Numbered from the stretch's first letter, positions 45,602 through 58,109 are shown. The stretch is DNA of 64,000 nucleotides from Coprinellus micaceus (GCA_951394405.1 OX596341.1:2480001-2544000); one strand, 5' to 3'. The notes: generated from the letters alone by a model not told the origin. Numbers and translations are program-made.

Positions 45602-47146
45602 ATGGCCTACCCTCAGAAAACTCAGCAGTACTTCTTCCCGAAGGTGAGTTCTGCAAGAGCGCGCCCTGTGCCCTTATTGTAGAGTGCTCACGCCTTAGCC
45701 ACGGACCCAGGTCAGTGGGACCTACAGGGACCTCCAAAGGAGGCAGGTGCCTGTACCTGGGCTCGGCCCTAATGAGGTGCTGGTGAATATCCACGCTGTA
45801 TCCTTGCAGGTGCGCTTTTTTCCTCATTAACTCTAAATTCCAGACATGAGGATCCTATCGCTAACCCGGAAATTGACAGTACCGTGACCTCGCAATCGCA
45901 AAGGGACAATATGGTGCTGGGTAATAAACATGCTCCTCTCCGTGTGGCCTCACGCGCTTAATTATAACCCCAGGCTCACAGAGAACTTCGTCCCCTGCTC
46001 CGACCTCGCTGGGGAGGTCGTCTCAATCGGCTCCTCTGTTACTGAGTGGAAGGTTGGCGACCGCGTAACGTCCAACTTCTGCACCGATCACATCTACGGT
46101 GACCACACGAATGAAATGGGGAAGTCCGCTCTCGGCGGGGGCCAGGATGGGGTGTTGACCCAGTACCGTGTATTGCCTTCTCACGTACGTCCCAATCTAC
46201 GTCGGCGCAGTGGATAAGTTGCACGAAAGCTGACGTGCTACGGGTTCACAGGCATTGATCAGAATCCCGAGCCACTTCTCGTATATCCAAGCATCAACAT
46301 TGCCGTGAGTTATTCAACCCGGCAGCGCACTCACACTTCTGCTCATCGCATATTAGGTGTGCCGCCGTTACGGCCTATAACGCCCTCCACGGTCCAGTCC
46401 CCGTCAAAGCTGGGGATTACGTCCTCGTCCAAGGCACCGGAGGAGTATCTATCTTCGCTCTGCAATTTGCGGTGGCCTCTGGGGCCATTGTTATCGCCAC
46501 CTCGTCGAGCAATGAGAAGCTAAAGGTTGCCGAAAAGCTTGGTGCAAAGCACCTCATTAATTATAAGGAGACGCCTGACTGGGATAAGGAGGTCGAGAGA
46601 ATCGTGCGTTCCTTCCCCTTTTTATTGAGAATAGGGTCTGACAGAAGGTGGGTACAGACCGGAGGCGTTGGAGTAGACCATATCGTTGATGTTGGTGGCC
46701 CCGGTACCATCCACAAGTCTTTCAATGCTGTTCGAAACGGGGGTCAAATCAGCGTGATCGGGTTCCTCTGGACTGGCCCTGTACGTCATCCACCGTGGTC
46801 TCTCCCTCATCGCGCAGCTCTCCTTATATTCCGACTTGCTTTAGGACGTACCCAAAGCTGAGCTTGCTGGCCTCATCTTTCCAATCATCCGCGGAGCGAT
46901 CCAAATTCGGGGTATTTTCATTGGATCTGTTGAAAAGTAAGCACAATTGAGCTCACCCCCTTCTCATTACCGAGCTCATGGATAATACGTAGATTCAAGG
47001 CGATGAACCGCCTCATTGAAGCGAACACCGAGAAGACCATCCCGGTTGTTGACAAGGTCTTCCCGTTCGACCAAGCGATAGAGGCGTACGCTTATTTGGA
47101 GTCGCAGAAGCATGTCGGAAAGGTGGTCATTCAGGTCTCAGCCTAA
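45602..47146 (+). CDS. medium-chain dehydrogenase/reductase (zinc-less alcohol dehydrogenase-like)
   Basis: NAD(P)H-dependent oxidoreductase of the MDR superfamily, cytosolic. ATG 45602 in strong context (CCACCATGG): MAYPQKTQQYFFPK, then after one intron VSGTYRDLQRRQVPVPGLGP and VLVNIHAVSLQ. The GroES-like half has FVPCSDLAGEVVSIGSSVTE; the usual zinc-binding GHE motif is replaced by CSDLAGE and the structural-zinc cysteine block is absent. The Rossmann half has VLVQGTGGVSIFALQFAVAS, AEKLGAKHLINYKETPDWDK, VDHIVDVGGPGTIHKSFNAV and the end HVGKVVIQVSA. About 345 aa, 7-8 exons. Lies directly downstream of P450 no. 7; it could act on P450 products, but MDR genes are common everywhere. Confidence 0.88.
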
Positions 47147-47581
47147 AGGCATGATCCCTTCTTTCTACCTGTGTATAACCGCCATGACATTGGCACTACA
47201 TGATATGTCAGAAATTTGAATTTATTTGCGAACCTTGAGCTTGGCCACTAGAGTCCTGAATTCAAATGATACCTGGTCAGAATATGATGGCCACCCAAGA
47301 GAGAGCTCTCGTGCGGCGATAGATTCGTAGAACCCCAAACTTCGAACTTGGTTTAGGCGCCCATGAACTTATGGCGAACCTTTCAGCCTACAAAAGCTGT
47401 CGTTGTACCCTGTGATGACATACACGAGAGCTAAACCACAGCAACTGGCCATGGGTGATAGTGTATTGTCAGAGCCCAATCCTCTTTGTGAACCCTCCGC
47501 CCCCTTTTGTGCTTCTGGTGCTTACTTGAAGCCATCGCTGGGACGCATGCTTGACTTCTCCGGCATTGGATTTTTGCTCCG
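47147..47581. other. intergenic, convergent
   Basis: Between the dehydrogenase and the tandem GTPase gene; nothing recognised. Confidence 0.5.
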
Positions 47582-50381
47582 CTAAAGAGTTTCCCATACT
47601 GATCGTCGCTGGTTCTCCTTCTCTTGCAGCCTCCCCGACAGTGCATCAAGCGCCGCGGTGATGTCGACTGGTGCTCCCCACGGTTCAACTCGCGCTAGAA
47701 GGTCTCCAACAATCGCCGTTGCATCCTCAGTAGACCCCTTGAACGCGTGGGTCGCCGCCCTGATCGAACTGCTGCTCCATCGGGATGACACGGCTCTGTG
47801 ATATGGTTGGAGGTCTGAACCGCGGAAGGTTGCCCAGTTCGTTGTCGCAATGACCATTTCGAAGTCCTGTTCGAAGGCGCGGAGGTCTGAGTCCCGTATG
47901 CGCTGGAACCCTGAAAGGTCGTCGAGGAAGACGATACCTCCACGGCAGCCTCCCTCAGGCACACTAGGGAGTGCAGCAACCGTTAAGCTTTCGCTAGATA
48001 GAGCTAAATGAATACGGGATGGGACGTACACATCTCGGGACCACTTGGCTATGTCGGCAAGGATTTCTGAGTCAAGCTTCTCCCGAGCGTTGAGACCCGG
48101 TGTGTCGACGAGAACAAGGCGGTAGTCTTTGGGAGTTCCGTGACTGCTGCTGAGCGTGGACATGTCGAGCACACGATGCTCGGCGGCTGTCGTGCACGGT
48201 TCGAGGGAGTCGTATTCCCCTACCTTCATTGGTGGCAAATGGTTGGGTAGAAGTGTATTAATGAACTAAGGCAAATTAGCAAGCGAAACAAGAAAATATG
48301 GGGACGACATACAGCGCTTTTACCCGACCCTTCCAGCCCCATAACCCTTTCAGAAATGGTTGGCAAACGGAGACAAACTAGAAGTGGATGGTTGAACTTA
48401 CAGGATTATCACGTCGGTCTTCAGAATTCGTAGCGCTTCTGCAGGTGACCAAGCGTGGGACCGGGTGGGTGTAGAAGCGCTTGAGCCTGAAGGAGATCCA
48501 GGGGTAGGGCCTTTCTCGGAGCGCGATGGCGCGTCCCACAAAGGTTCCTGTTATGGCGGGTTTGCTTCAGCGGGTCTTCGGCCAAAGTGATATGGCAACT
48601 TACGCCTATTCGGAACCCCGCTGTTGGTGTTTCTAACGATTCTGTGGCGGAGGTCCGTGAAGAGCGGTTACTCGACGTATATCCCAGTGGGGGAATACTC
48701 AGTCCCGGAGGACACGAAGCTTCTGGCCGTGTTGCGCTGGAAGATGACGACCAAAGCAGGGGAGAAAGTGAAGTCGGGGACGAAGTTGTCGAAGGTAGGT
48801 TCCAAGAAGGCGCGGGACTGTTGAGCTGGCAGTTCTGCTGTGACGAGTTCTGTCAGCAGTGCTCTCGAAGAAAAGGAGGGTCTCTCACATCGTGCGGTGT
48901 TTCCCCTGGGCCCAAGACGTCCACTGTATCGTTAACCGGGATATCCAAAACAGGTACTGGTGGCTGAGCAGCGGAGATTGAGGGAGGAGAATCTGCTAAT
49001 GCTCGTATCGTTGGTGTTGAGGCAGAGGCAGATGCTTGGAAGGATGTCGGAGGGGACACGCGAGAAGATGTTGGGACCAGGGGCTCAAAATTATCCTGCA
49101 ATACAGTATGTGAATGTACCGGTGGGAAGAAGGGCTATTCTCACCTCTGTTTTTGCGACCTCCCTTGAAATACGAGTCGCTGGGTGGCTGGGTCCTACGT
49201 CGGAACTGGATGCCAACGAACCAGGAGAAGGAGAGGCGGGAGGTACTGATGGTGGCTGGGCAGTAGCCGGCGACGAGGAAACAGGGCGACCAGGCATTGG
49301 GGTTGAGTCTAGCAAACCTCCTAGGGTCGGGAAGCTAATTTTTGCCTAGGACAAATTATGCTCAGCAAGTATTTGACGAACACGAAAGGGTCTCACTTGT
49401 TCTGCTGAAAGCTCTGGCACATTTGACGATGTTCTTGAGTAGCTACCACCCGTGCGAGAAGCTTTGCTTCGAGTCGTAGTGATAGGAGGAAGAGGTGCGG
49501 CTCCTGGTGTAGACCGTATAGAAGAGGTATCCAATACCTGATGACCATAAGTTAGGTACTTTAACAGTCTTCGCCTGAGTCAAAAGCACCTACCTGGCCG
49601 TTGATTGGTGGTACCGGTGACGACGTCTTGGCTCTGGGCCTCAGGATCTTCAGCCGCTTCAAGGGTACGGGAGGCAAGTCGAGGAGTCGGTCGATCGCCT
49701 TCCGAGCAGATTCACTGTTATTCCGGGAATGGAGTATGTAGTCTGATGTGCCCTGTTGATCCCCTGAATTTTGCCTGGGTTTGAGGACTTTACAAATACT
49801 TGTGCCTTCCAAATTATTTTTTTCTTCCCTGACGTTGATCGAGTGCCTTTCGGAGAATCTGTCCCACTTTGTAGTCACCACGGTAAAGCGCATCGCGAGT
49901 TCTGTGTCACGCAGGAGGGGTGGTACCATTGGCGGTGGATCGTTGAGGGGACCATGTTTCAGCCTTTCCCCCCATGTGTCATAAAAGTACAAAATACCCC
50001 CAAGCTTTGCATCTCCGGAACAACTGATGATTGGTATACAAGCATGAGCGACCCTATAGACTTTCGGGGGAAAGTAACGTACTGGTTCTGAAACCAGGAT
50101 TGCAGCATCTCGGTTATCTGTGTGTCCTTCATCCACGGGTTGTTGAACCCAGGACTTTCGATGAAAACCACTCGGGATGATAGATGGCCCCGTCGATGGT
50201 CGTGGGCGATCCACTGTACCGTCGGGTCCGGCTCACTGCTGAGGTTCTCGTGGGACGGTGCGCGACTCAGTCCTTTGCCTCGCACCAAATTGATGAACTA
50301 TGGTATCCGGGTGTGAGGTCCCCCGTGTCGGCACCGTTGAAGTAGGATACGTACGTGGCTTTTCCCTGAGCGAGAGCTTCC
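47582..50381 (-). CDS. tandem GTPase: two AIG1-like G domains joined by a Ser/Pro-rich linker (5' end unresolved)
   Basis: One long splice chain reads in phase from 50381 to a stop at 47582. First G domain: P-loop SSRSGKSHFINLV, ESPGFNNPW in place of DTPG, GGILYFYDTWGERLK, VVTTKWDRF (G4). Intron (GTAGGT...CATCAG) into VLDTSSIRSTPGAAPLPPIT, then about 300 aa of Ser/Pro/Thr-rich linker over at least five exons (ISFPTLGGLLDSTPMPGRPV, FEPLVPTSSRVSPPTSFQAS), then RILKTDVIILVMGLEGSGKS-AFINTLL, the P-loop of the second G domain, RLVLVDTPGLN, GGIVFLDDLSG, MVIATTNWATF, ending RRSVWETL. The stops between the open segments fall inside introns with normal GT/AG ends and correct phase. Upstream of the first P-loop no in-phase exon was found; a frame at 50596-50430 is a candidate. 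Could be two genes if the linker splices are wrong. Confidence 0.68.
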
Positions 50382-50639
50382 TATAAGGCTTCTTCATGTC
50401 AGATGGTGCTCCTCAAAGGTGTGGGAGGGAACGTATCCCTCACAGAATCAAGGTGCCAGAGCGATCGTTTAGAGGCTTCCTCGTCTTCCAGAACACGGCG
50501 TAGCGAAGGAGGGTTCGAGCGTGGGTTCGAATATGAGAGAGCGTTCGTTTGAATAGCCCTGCCATGGCGGGAAACCAGCCACCCGTTGTAAGGCACTATA
50601 ACCTCGCAGGAGCCTTTTAAGAAGACGGTCGTTCCAAGA

Positions 50640-51353
50640 AACCTGTTAACCCTCTGCGGGAATCAGGCACGAGTTTGCATCGTGGGTTTCACGATTTTCC
50701 TATCACAATCTAAGGCCCGACGACGGTTAGGTGAAGGGGTACTTGGGGTGGCATGAAGCGCTTACTGATGAATGTTTTGGGGAAGCGTGTCGTTGGGCGT
50801 TCGGAATGGAACCCAGAGTCGATACGGCAATGAATAAGCGCTCAGGGTAACTTGATAGGGTCGGAAAGGGGCCCCTCTTCCACTATGTGCCGTGCCATCC
50901 AAGCTCAGGGGCACCAAGTAAATGACCGACAGGTGAAGGTTACTTCCAAGTTACTGTTCAAGTTCGAAACATCGGGTGATGCCCTGTGATGCCGAGGCGA
51001 TCCACGATCTTATCTTATCAAGAATTCATAGAACCGTGCAACTTTCCCAACCTTCCCTTGCATGCCTCGTTTCCTCGGAGTTAAAACTCAGATCCGTATT
51101 TCATAATATCAAGGGACCGCTGCTTCAAGTGGTTATTCATATTGAGCCGTGCTCAGGATCCGTAATCTCAGGGTGGCATGGGACCGCCTCGGGATACCTC
51201 GAGTCGACGTGTAGCAGATACGAGTCAATAGAAAGACCAAGGTTTAAGTGACTAGTTTACATACAACATTGACGTTAAGTACGTGCGGACATGACAATAC
51301 AAGTAACTCGTGAAGACGTGAAATACGGCCCGCCAATCCTGCGAATGACATGT
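50640..51353. other. intergenic region
   Basis: Upstream of the tandem GTPase gene and downstream of the GPI-protein gene. No feature recognised. Confidence 0.45.
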
Positions 51354-52783
51354 TCAAAGGTGCCTCCCCAACAAACCCCTCCAAACGAACACCCAGGCCA
51401 ACATCATAAAGGCCAACTCAGGCACCCCAACACCCATCCTCATAGCCCCATTCCCACTACCTCCCTCCGAACCCCCAGTACTCCCCCCACTCGTACCTCC
51501 GCTGCTCCCATTACCTCCCCCGGTCAAACTCTGCGGGAACTGCCCCGCGGCAACCTTCTCTCCCTCGACCCCAAACGTCCTAATCAGCCCCACACCCAGC
51601 ACACCCCCGCTTTCGTCGACATTCTGGAGTGTCAACGCGTAGCGGCTGCCCGGGTCGAGGTTCGCGGCGCTGTACTTGAGGACGGTGCCGGGCCATTCAC
51701 ATCCAGGGAGAACGCTTGCAGGGTCGTTTGACGGAGATCCGGTGGAGTTGGAAGCGGTGAGGCCACAGGGTACGGAGGCGTTGAACGAGCTGATGACAGG
51801 TGTGAAAGTGGGGAGATCGAAGTTTGCGAGAGACGCGATGTAGGCTCCGTGCGTAGCGTTTCGGGTGCCGTAGACTTGAATTGCGGTAGCTGCATGCCCA
51901 CGTTCATCATTAACGCATTGACAACAAGGGAGAGCGGACGCACCATTACCAAACTCGAGCCCTATTTGCGCTCCCTTCTCTACCGTCTCGAGCCATACTT
52001 TTGGTTGGCTTGCATTGACGCCCTGCGCCGTGTATACGTCATCGGGCTTCGTGACCAGAGTCCATGCCCCAGTCGTGTTCAGACTCTTCAGATCTTCACC
52101 TGCGACGTCGGATATCTTGGGTTCATCATTCCTACAGGGTGGTCAGCGTTGATGCGAATTGCAAGAGCCAATGGAACTCACCCCGAGTCAATGGGCCCAA
52201 CCCTCTGCCTTACGACCACATAATCCAGCAAAAACGCCCTGCCTTCATTCAAGCCCTCCCTCGTACCCCGATTCACGATCGTAACCGTATGGTTCCCCTC
52301 CGTCAAATTCTTCACACTGGCGAGGTAATGCGCCGCGCCGGCCGCCTGTGCCGGGTAGTACGCTGTCTTCAGCTCGGGCGTCTGGTCATCGACCTGAATC
52401 GTATACACTCCGTACGTCGGGCCCGTATCGCCGTACAAGTGCACCTCGCTACCCTCGAACGCGAACGTGACGGACGCGTTCACGGTCTCCGTGCGCATGT
52501 ATGTGCCGAGGTACCATTCGCGCTGGGGCAGGGGACGTGCGGCGGAGAGGTCGGAGTCGGTGAGAGGGGTGACCCAATCGCCCTTGAGCGCGACGCCGGA
52601 GTTGTTCGAGAAGGAGAGGACGGGGCTGAAGTCATCGAGGGTGATGTTGGCGTAGGTGACGTTGCCCGTCGTCGCGAATGCTGGAGCAGCCCCTGGTAGG
52701 ACAGGGAGCGTGTCGGTGGAGTTGCTGTTGGACACCGGGGACGAGGTCGAGGTGTCTGGAGGGGCGGTAGATGTCGTGCTCAT
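51354..52783 (-). CDS. putative GPI-anchored beta-rich cell-surface protein
   Basis: Unnamed. ATG 52783 gives MSTTSTAPPDTSTSSPVSNS, a Ser/Thr-rich start without an obvious signal peptide. Two similar beta-sandwich-like units follow: WYLGTYMRTETVNASVTFAF-EGSEVHLYGDTG with YTIQVDDQ, and TAIQVYGTRNATHGAYIASL. Introns join at DSG/NDEPK and at EFGN. Several NxS/T glycosylation sites. The C-terminus is a Gly/Ser-rich spacer and then a hydrophobic end (VGVPELAFMMLAWVFVWRGL) compatible with a GPI signal or a single membrane anchor. Such proteins are common Agaricomycete membrane/wall proteins of unknown role. The missing signal peptide suggests a further 5' exon or a wrong start. Confidence 0.65.
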
Positions 52784-54111
52784 CGTGAAAGGAGAAGGAT
52801 GGGGGTGGTGGGGCCTGGGGTGGCGAAGTTACTGAAGGATGATGAAGGTCATTTTAAAGATCTACATGACGTGACGAAGCTGTGCCCGCCCATACCTTTC
52901 TCGTCTCGAACCACACGATCAGCGGACACAAGGCCGGAAAGAAGCCAGATAGCGCAGGGTATGCACGGGCAAGGTACGCCGCTACACAAGGATGCTGCTT
53001 TCTGACAATGTGCTTGACCGTGTAGCGAGTTTCGCCAAACCTGGTTGGTCTCGTCCGAAGTGGGAACCTGGAGCACAGCCTGTGGAGAGCGAGTGTCGGA
53101 GGCTTGACGAGTCTGGCGACTGCGCAGATCTCAGGGGGCGGTGGTAGGAGGGTAAAGATGAGGTGGAATCAAGGCACGGGGTCGAAGAGGGCGCAGTTAT
53201 ACTAGTCTGGGGAGGTCGGAGGGCTTGAGACGATAAAGATCTAGTATGAATGCATGAGGCGAAGTAGGCTTCTGCGAAGAACGACACATACCACGCGGCG
53301 ACGCCGAGACCGCTGAACCTCTCTGGCCTGCAGCGGGTTCTTATGTTTCCATTCCACGAGCGAAGAGAACAAGCCATGTCCCCTTACATCCCTCTCAAGT
53401 CGCTTGCGGGATCTAGAATTGGAACGCGTTTCTAAGGCGACCTTGGCGTATTATGGAGTGACACCATTGGAACAGTATTGAATCGGCGACCATGGACTGT
53501 TGCAGGCGAATAAAGGAGAACGGTGAACGGGGATTCGGGCGCCTAAAGCAGGGCTTCTTCGCGATCGTCGTCGTTCGTTGTCATGGGTGTCGCGGTCACT
53601 GTCTGTCGTCGACGGTAACACCGAAGCCGCCATCGCAAGCTTCCCAGAGATAAGATAAGATCTCCTATGGAGATCTAATTCATGCCCTTGGCAGCCTCAC
53701 ATCGTCACCTCCTGGTCTTGACCATCACAAAGCCGAACGACTACCCTCTTCGACCACTCGCTTTCCTACGCAGAAAGGATAAAGCTATTCTTGGTGCTGC
53801 ATGCACCATTCAATTTGGGGTCGTTCTCCCAGAAATCGCGTGCCGCACGACACGGAAGACAACAGCCTCCCGCAGTGATCATGGCTCTGGATCGCCGAAG
53901 ATGAAAGTCGAGGTCCAGGAGGGCGTCCCCACCGAGCACGCGGCAGTAGAGTGGCTAATCAGCAACATTCAACGTACTCGTGTCGGCTTGTATTTGAGCG
54001 GATCGTGGTCAGCTCGACGAGGGCAGACGTCCCTTGTCCTCGTCACCTCCCTCAGCCCCTGAATCTCGCACTGCCTCACCGTTTCTTCTGGTACTAGGAG
54101 ACAGGTCATAA
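52784..54111. other. intergenic region
   Basis: About 1.3 kb between divergent genes. Open frames at 52.98-53.38 (-) and 53.68-54.06 (+) show no domain. A 5' exon of the GPI protein may be hidden near 52.8-53.4 kb. Confidence 0.4.
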
Positions 54112-55190
54112 ATGACTCTACGGAATAAGGTGAGCCTTTTCCTTCTACCTGTGACGCTCTACAAGAACCTGTCGGGTTCCCTTGCAGGCCTCGCGAGTTC
54201 CTCCATCAGTGGCCTCAAGCCCTCCACTTGTTGATCCTTCGAATGACATTGTAGTCCTGTAAAATTTCATGACATCGCATTTTACGCAAGACCTGAAACC
54301 CTGTTGGCAGCGTAATGGGCATTGTCGGCGCGGGGAGGAGTACAGTACGTTGTCGTCTTCCGCCCTCTGTACTGCTCTAATCTACATACTTCCCAGTTCG
54401 TCAATGCCCTGCTCTCGAAGTGCAGCTCGCAAAGAATGCAAATTGGCCACAAACTTGATCAATGTACGACAACCGCAAACCATTCTATCATCGGTGCAGA
54501 AGACCTTACCAGGATTCTGGGCTACGAGGCGAAGTATAGGCTTATTCTTGTGGATACGCCAGGGTTCGATGCCGGGAACAGGTCAGACTCTGACGGCGTC
54601 TTGCGGGAGATAATGAATTGGTCGGCGAGCCGGTACGTCATTTCCTCCAAATCACGGGCTGCGAAGCACCCGTTCCGTTCCACAAGCCTTCCTCTCTCGT
54701 TCTTCCAAGCCGTAACCCAATCATCGCAGTAGGAACGTACTAATACATCTATTCGCCCAGGCTGCCGGATGAACAGAAGTGTCGCGGGGGCGCCATCTTC
54801 ATGCACGACATTGCCTCAGACAGGTTCCAAGGCGAAAACGACCTCACCGCCCTCGGTAATGTCTTCAACGCGCCTTCAGCTTCGCCTCGCCTTGTCGTCG
54901 TCACTTCAAAGTGGAGAAACCTGGATCGAACGAGTGCGGAAAGTCGACACAAGCTCCTCGTAGATCGTTTCAAGAAAGCGACATTCCATCGATTCCAACA
55001 AGACGGGGATGCTTGGGAAATCATGAAGCAACTCTTGCCTCAGATTGAACGGGGTGCGATGTTGGATTTTGGGAAGGAGTTTGGTGATATAAGGGCACGA
55101 AAGCAGCTGAGCGAAGAGTTGTACCAGAAGAAAAAGAGGTCGGCTCTCAGCAAGCTGTTTAGGTTCTTCATGTTTTGGAAACGCGGCTGA
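54112..55190 (+). CDS. AIG1-like GTPase, stand-alone, Arg in Walker A
   Basis: Single G-domain protein of about 290 aa. ATG 54112 (MTLRNK), intron, ASRVPPSVASSPPLVDPSND, then IVVLVMGIVGAGRST (Walker A with Arg for Lys, split over two introns), FVNALLSKC, YRLILVDTPGFDAG (G3), CRGGAIFMHDIASDRF, LVVVTSKWRNL (G4-like, TSKW instead of NKxD), and a C-terminal helix DAWEIMKQLLPQIE. Ends in a basic aromatic tail, KKKRSALSKLFRFFMFWKRG. Introns precede FVNALL and LPDEQK as in its paralogues at 56, 60 and 62 kb. The motif order with VVTSKW resembles AIG1-type GTPases expanded in Agaricomycetes (from memory). With the Lys lost, hydrolysis or nucleotide affinity may be altered. Confidence 0.78.
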
Positions 55191-55795
55191 GCTTATTGGA
55201 AGAACAACCTATGCACACCCCATGTACATACGTTTGCTATGGAAGTGACCGATTATCACGTATGAATCTATGATAAATCTACACACCCCTGCCTCACCTT
55301 CCTAATATCGCCACTATCTGCCCATTAAATCCTTCAAATGTGCTGTATTCAGGGGTCATCAGCAAAAGTCGGAGAGGGGTAGGTGCTGGGTTTGTGGGCT
55401 TTCAGATAAAATAAGATCTCGTGGGACGGAGTTCCAACAGCCAGCCTGGTTTGGCAGGTGGGCTTGGAGCTGAGCCAACCCTTCCCAACACCATCACATC
55501 CCACTTTACACCATCTCTATCACAGCAGCCCAATTCGTTGCATGGCTATCCCCAAACTCAGTCGCTGTGTGGACAGCACAGGTTGCTTGCCCAGACCTAG
55601 GGAGCCCAACGGAGAGAGACTCGCTGGCGGTTTACCGCAGTGGTTCGTGTCATCGGTTGCTCGAAACATGAATTCGCCTCGTTGAAGGCACGCCTCACGG
55701 AACTATGGCTGACACACACCCACTTCAAACGATACTTGAGCTATTCCTGCCATCACCGAGGATAACCTCCAATTCCCTCTGCTGCGTCGCCTAAG
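55191..55795. other. intergenic region / unresolved 5' end of next GTPase
   Basis: No coding exon could be linked to the next gene. An ATG at 55705 opens a short frame but does not splice in phase. Confidence 0.4.
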
Positions 55796-56912
55796 GCATC
55801 CGCTCCACTTCAACCTATCGACAGAGCAATCCATCCAGGGTATCGACAGGTCTACAGAGACCAGGGTAAGCGTCTTTCTCGCTAAAACCGCAACACTATC
55901 CTATCTTATATTACCAGGACCCTTACGTCAATATCTCACCCTCTTCTCAGGAACCTTCGTACCCTAACCTTGCATCCTCGGCGCGCACTATGAGTCGTGC
56001 ACTTCAGTCTGATATGAAAATACGTGCAAATGATGTTGTTATTATGTGAGCGTCCCCCACCCGCCCAACATGGGACGCCCCATCTGAGCACTACTCATAG
56101 AATGATGGGACTGAGCGGCTCAGGCAGGAGTGGGGTGCGTCATGTCTTCTAAGATATTATCTTGAGATCTCGCTGAATACAGTCCTCCAGTTTATCAATG
56201 CCCTCTTGCAACCATCGTCTCCGTACATAAGGGAGGTTGGCAACGATGGTAGCCTTTCTGCCTGTACGAAGAAGGTGGAACACGTCGTGGTCGATGTAGG
56301 GAAGGAATACCGCCTCGTCCTTGTGGACACACCAGGACTTGATCGCGAAGATGGGCCTGACTCCCAAGTAATGAGGCAGATATACAGCTGGGCAAGTACC
56401 TGGTCAGTCAACTTCTCGTACCCTCCCCGTATTTGTCCAGATCCGGGCTCACTGTTACAAGGTTACCGCGGGGGGGATGCTGCGGGGGCATAATATTCCT
56501 ATACGACATTTGTGCAGACCGCCTCCAAGCGGGCTCCGAAATCGAAATGCTGAGCAAATTCTTCAACATCTCAGAAAGTTCGACGCAACTCGTTATCGCC
56601 ACATCGAAGTGGGGGAACCTGAGAGGAGTCCCGGACGCCGTCCGGAAGGGCGAAAAACGGCACCGCGACCTTGGAGAGCAACTAAAGGAACGTTCGGGTA
56701 GCGCCAGGTTCGACAAGTTCAAGGCGGATGGAGATGCCTGGAAAATCGTCGACCGGTTTGTGCCCCAGCTTCAGAAGGCACCTCGATTTAACTTTGTCAA
56801 AACCTTCGGCGATATCACAACCCAGCAGGTAGCGAAGGAAAATGCTGAGATAAAGGCGAAATCTGGTTGGAAAAAGTTCTTCAGGTCGCTCGCGTTTTGG
56901 AAGTCGAAATGA
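55796..56912 (+). CDS. AIG1-like GTPase, Arg in Walker A, 5' end unresolved
   Basis: Exons in phase from about 55796: SAPLQPIDRAIHPGYRQVYR, DPYVNISPSSQEPSYPNLAS, SDMKIRANDVVII, then MMGLSGSGRSG (Walker A with Arg), FINALLQPSSPYIREVGNDG, YRLVLVDTPGLDREDGP, GCCGGIIFLYDICADRLQAG, LVIATSKWGNLRG, DGDAWKIVDRFVPQLQKAPR and the tail KSGWKKFFRSLAFWKSK. The G-domain exons, their introns and even the 3' flank repeat at 60.0-60.95 kb, so this and the next GTPase are recent duplicates. Unlike its twin it has no room for the N-terminal 'sensor' half: only about 600 nt separate it from the previous gene. Its start codon could not be fixed. Confidence 0.7.
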
Positions 56913-56975
56913 TGTTTGGCCAGAGTTGGCTGCGACTGTCTATGCATCTTATCTACCAAACTATGCACGGTTCCA
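56020..56975 (+). repeat. duplicated block, copy A
   Basis: Aligns with 60010-60950 over exons, introns and 3' flank. Example: AATGATGGGA-CTGAGCGGCT at 56100 against the same words at 60102, and ATGATGTTTGG just after both stop codons. Confidence 0.75.
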
Positions 56976-58109
56976 TCCCAGTGATATCAAGATACGCTAC
57001 CCTACTCGAACTCCAAAGCTGCCAGAGAAATTCTCATTCTCCGATTCTCCCTCCATCCCTGCTCTAAACGAAGGTAGGTGGGGTAATCGGATTTATTGTG
57101 CAAGCGAACTACACGCGGCGTTGCGGCAGAGTTATCTGGCTAAGCGATAAGTTTTTCAAGGGGAAAAGTGGTCTCGAAAGCACCTTAACGCGGGCCGTTC
57201 TGGAGCCCAACTTCGGGGTCGTCCTGTGGACGGCGGTTACTTCAAGCACAGGAACAAGTATATTTAAACGCCCACGGCTGTGTTGGTTCTACTGGGGTAA
57301 ATATCTCGACTGCGCAAGACAATCGCCCCTTGTCACGCACAGTTCCGAGTTTGTGGGATCTTTCGGCAGGGCTTTCTCCAATATGCAGCTTGGCGATTGG
57401 TGGCCAAGTACAGCCGGCTCGATACTGACTTCCAAGGCACACACACACATACACACACGCATACACTGTGGCTGGTAATATGTGTTTTCATCATTGCCCT
57501 CCCCCGCTGCCAGCTCCGCGCGAGGGACACTCGGTACGTCTCGCGGCTTCGTCATGGGTGACGATAGAAGTCAAGGTGGCGTGCACCACAACCACACCAA
57601 CACCTGTTGGTCTCTCTGCCGACTGCAGTAACACTCTCTGATCAGGCTGAGTACTTAGATAACATTCATGTTGATAGGGTGGATAATTTCACGTCTGGCA
57701 CAAACAATGGTGAGCTCCTCTTGCACCCGTGAGTCGTAGGTGAAACAGCTAACTGTGCAATCGAACAAGGCCACACGAACCAGCACTCAACCCCGGACCC
57801 CTCCTCTCTGTATCAAGTTTGTTGACCCTCTCCTCCATGTTAGTCTCCGCTCAAGTCAGAACAAGCCAGATGGGAAGGGCTGGATCAGCGCGGGCACTGT
57901 GTCAATCTGGGGCGTCATACGAAGCTTCCTTCTCCCTGTCCAAGTTCTCTTCCACAGCGGAGGCGCCGGCACAAGGCAAACGGAACCGACCGATATCGAT
58001 GGCAACCAGACCAGCACAACAAACGACGGCATAGACACGGACTTCAGGATGGTGAGCCAACCGATTCCTCGGGCCTAGCACATTTGACAACCGCACCATC
58101 CAGCTGTCG
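56976..58109. other. intergenic region with CA-repeat
   Basis: Contains a CA-rich microsatellite at 57438-57466. An open frame ending in TDFRM at 58051 splices in phase to the next gene but lacks an upstream ATG; it may be leader or a 5' exon. Confidence 0.45.
57438..57466. repeat. (CA)n microsatellite, interrupted
   Basis: CACACACACACATACACACACG-type repeat upstream of the sensor-GTPase gene. Confidence 0.8.

Noticed and set aside
49561..50214. A separate short GTPase gene ending in FDSGEDC
   Set aside because: The stop falls in a region with a good GTAGGT donor and CATCAG acceptor that joins in phase to the next Ser/Pro-rich exon.
53682..54062. 126-aa plus-strand open frame upstream of the 54-kb GTPase
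   Set aside because: No motif shared with the N-terminal halves of the other GTPases and no in-phase splice to the GTPase ATG.
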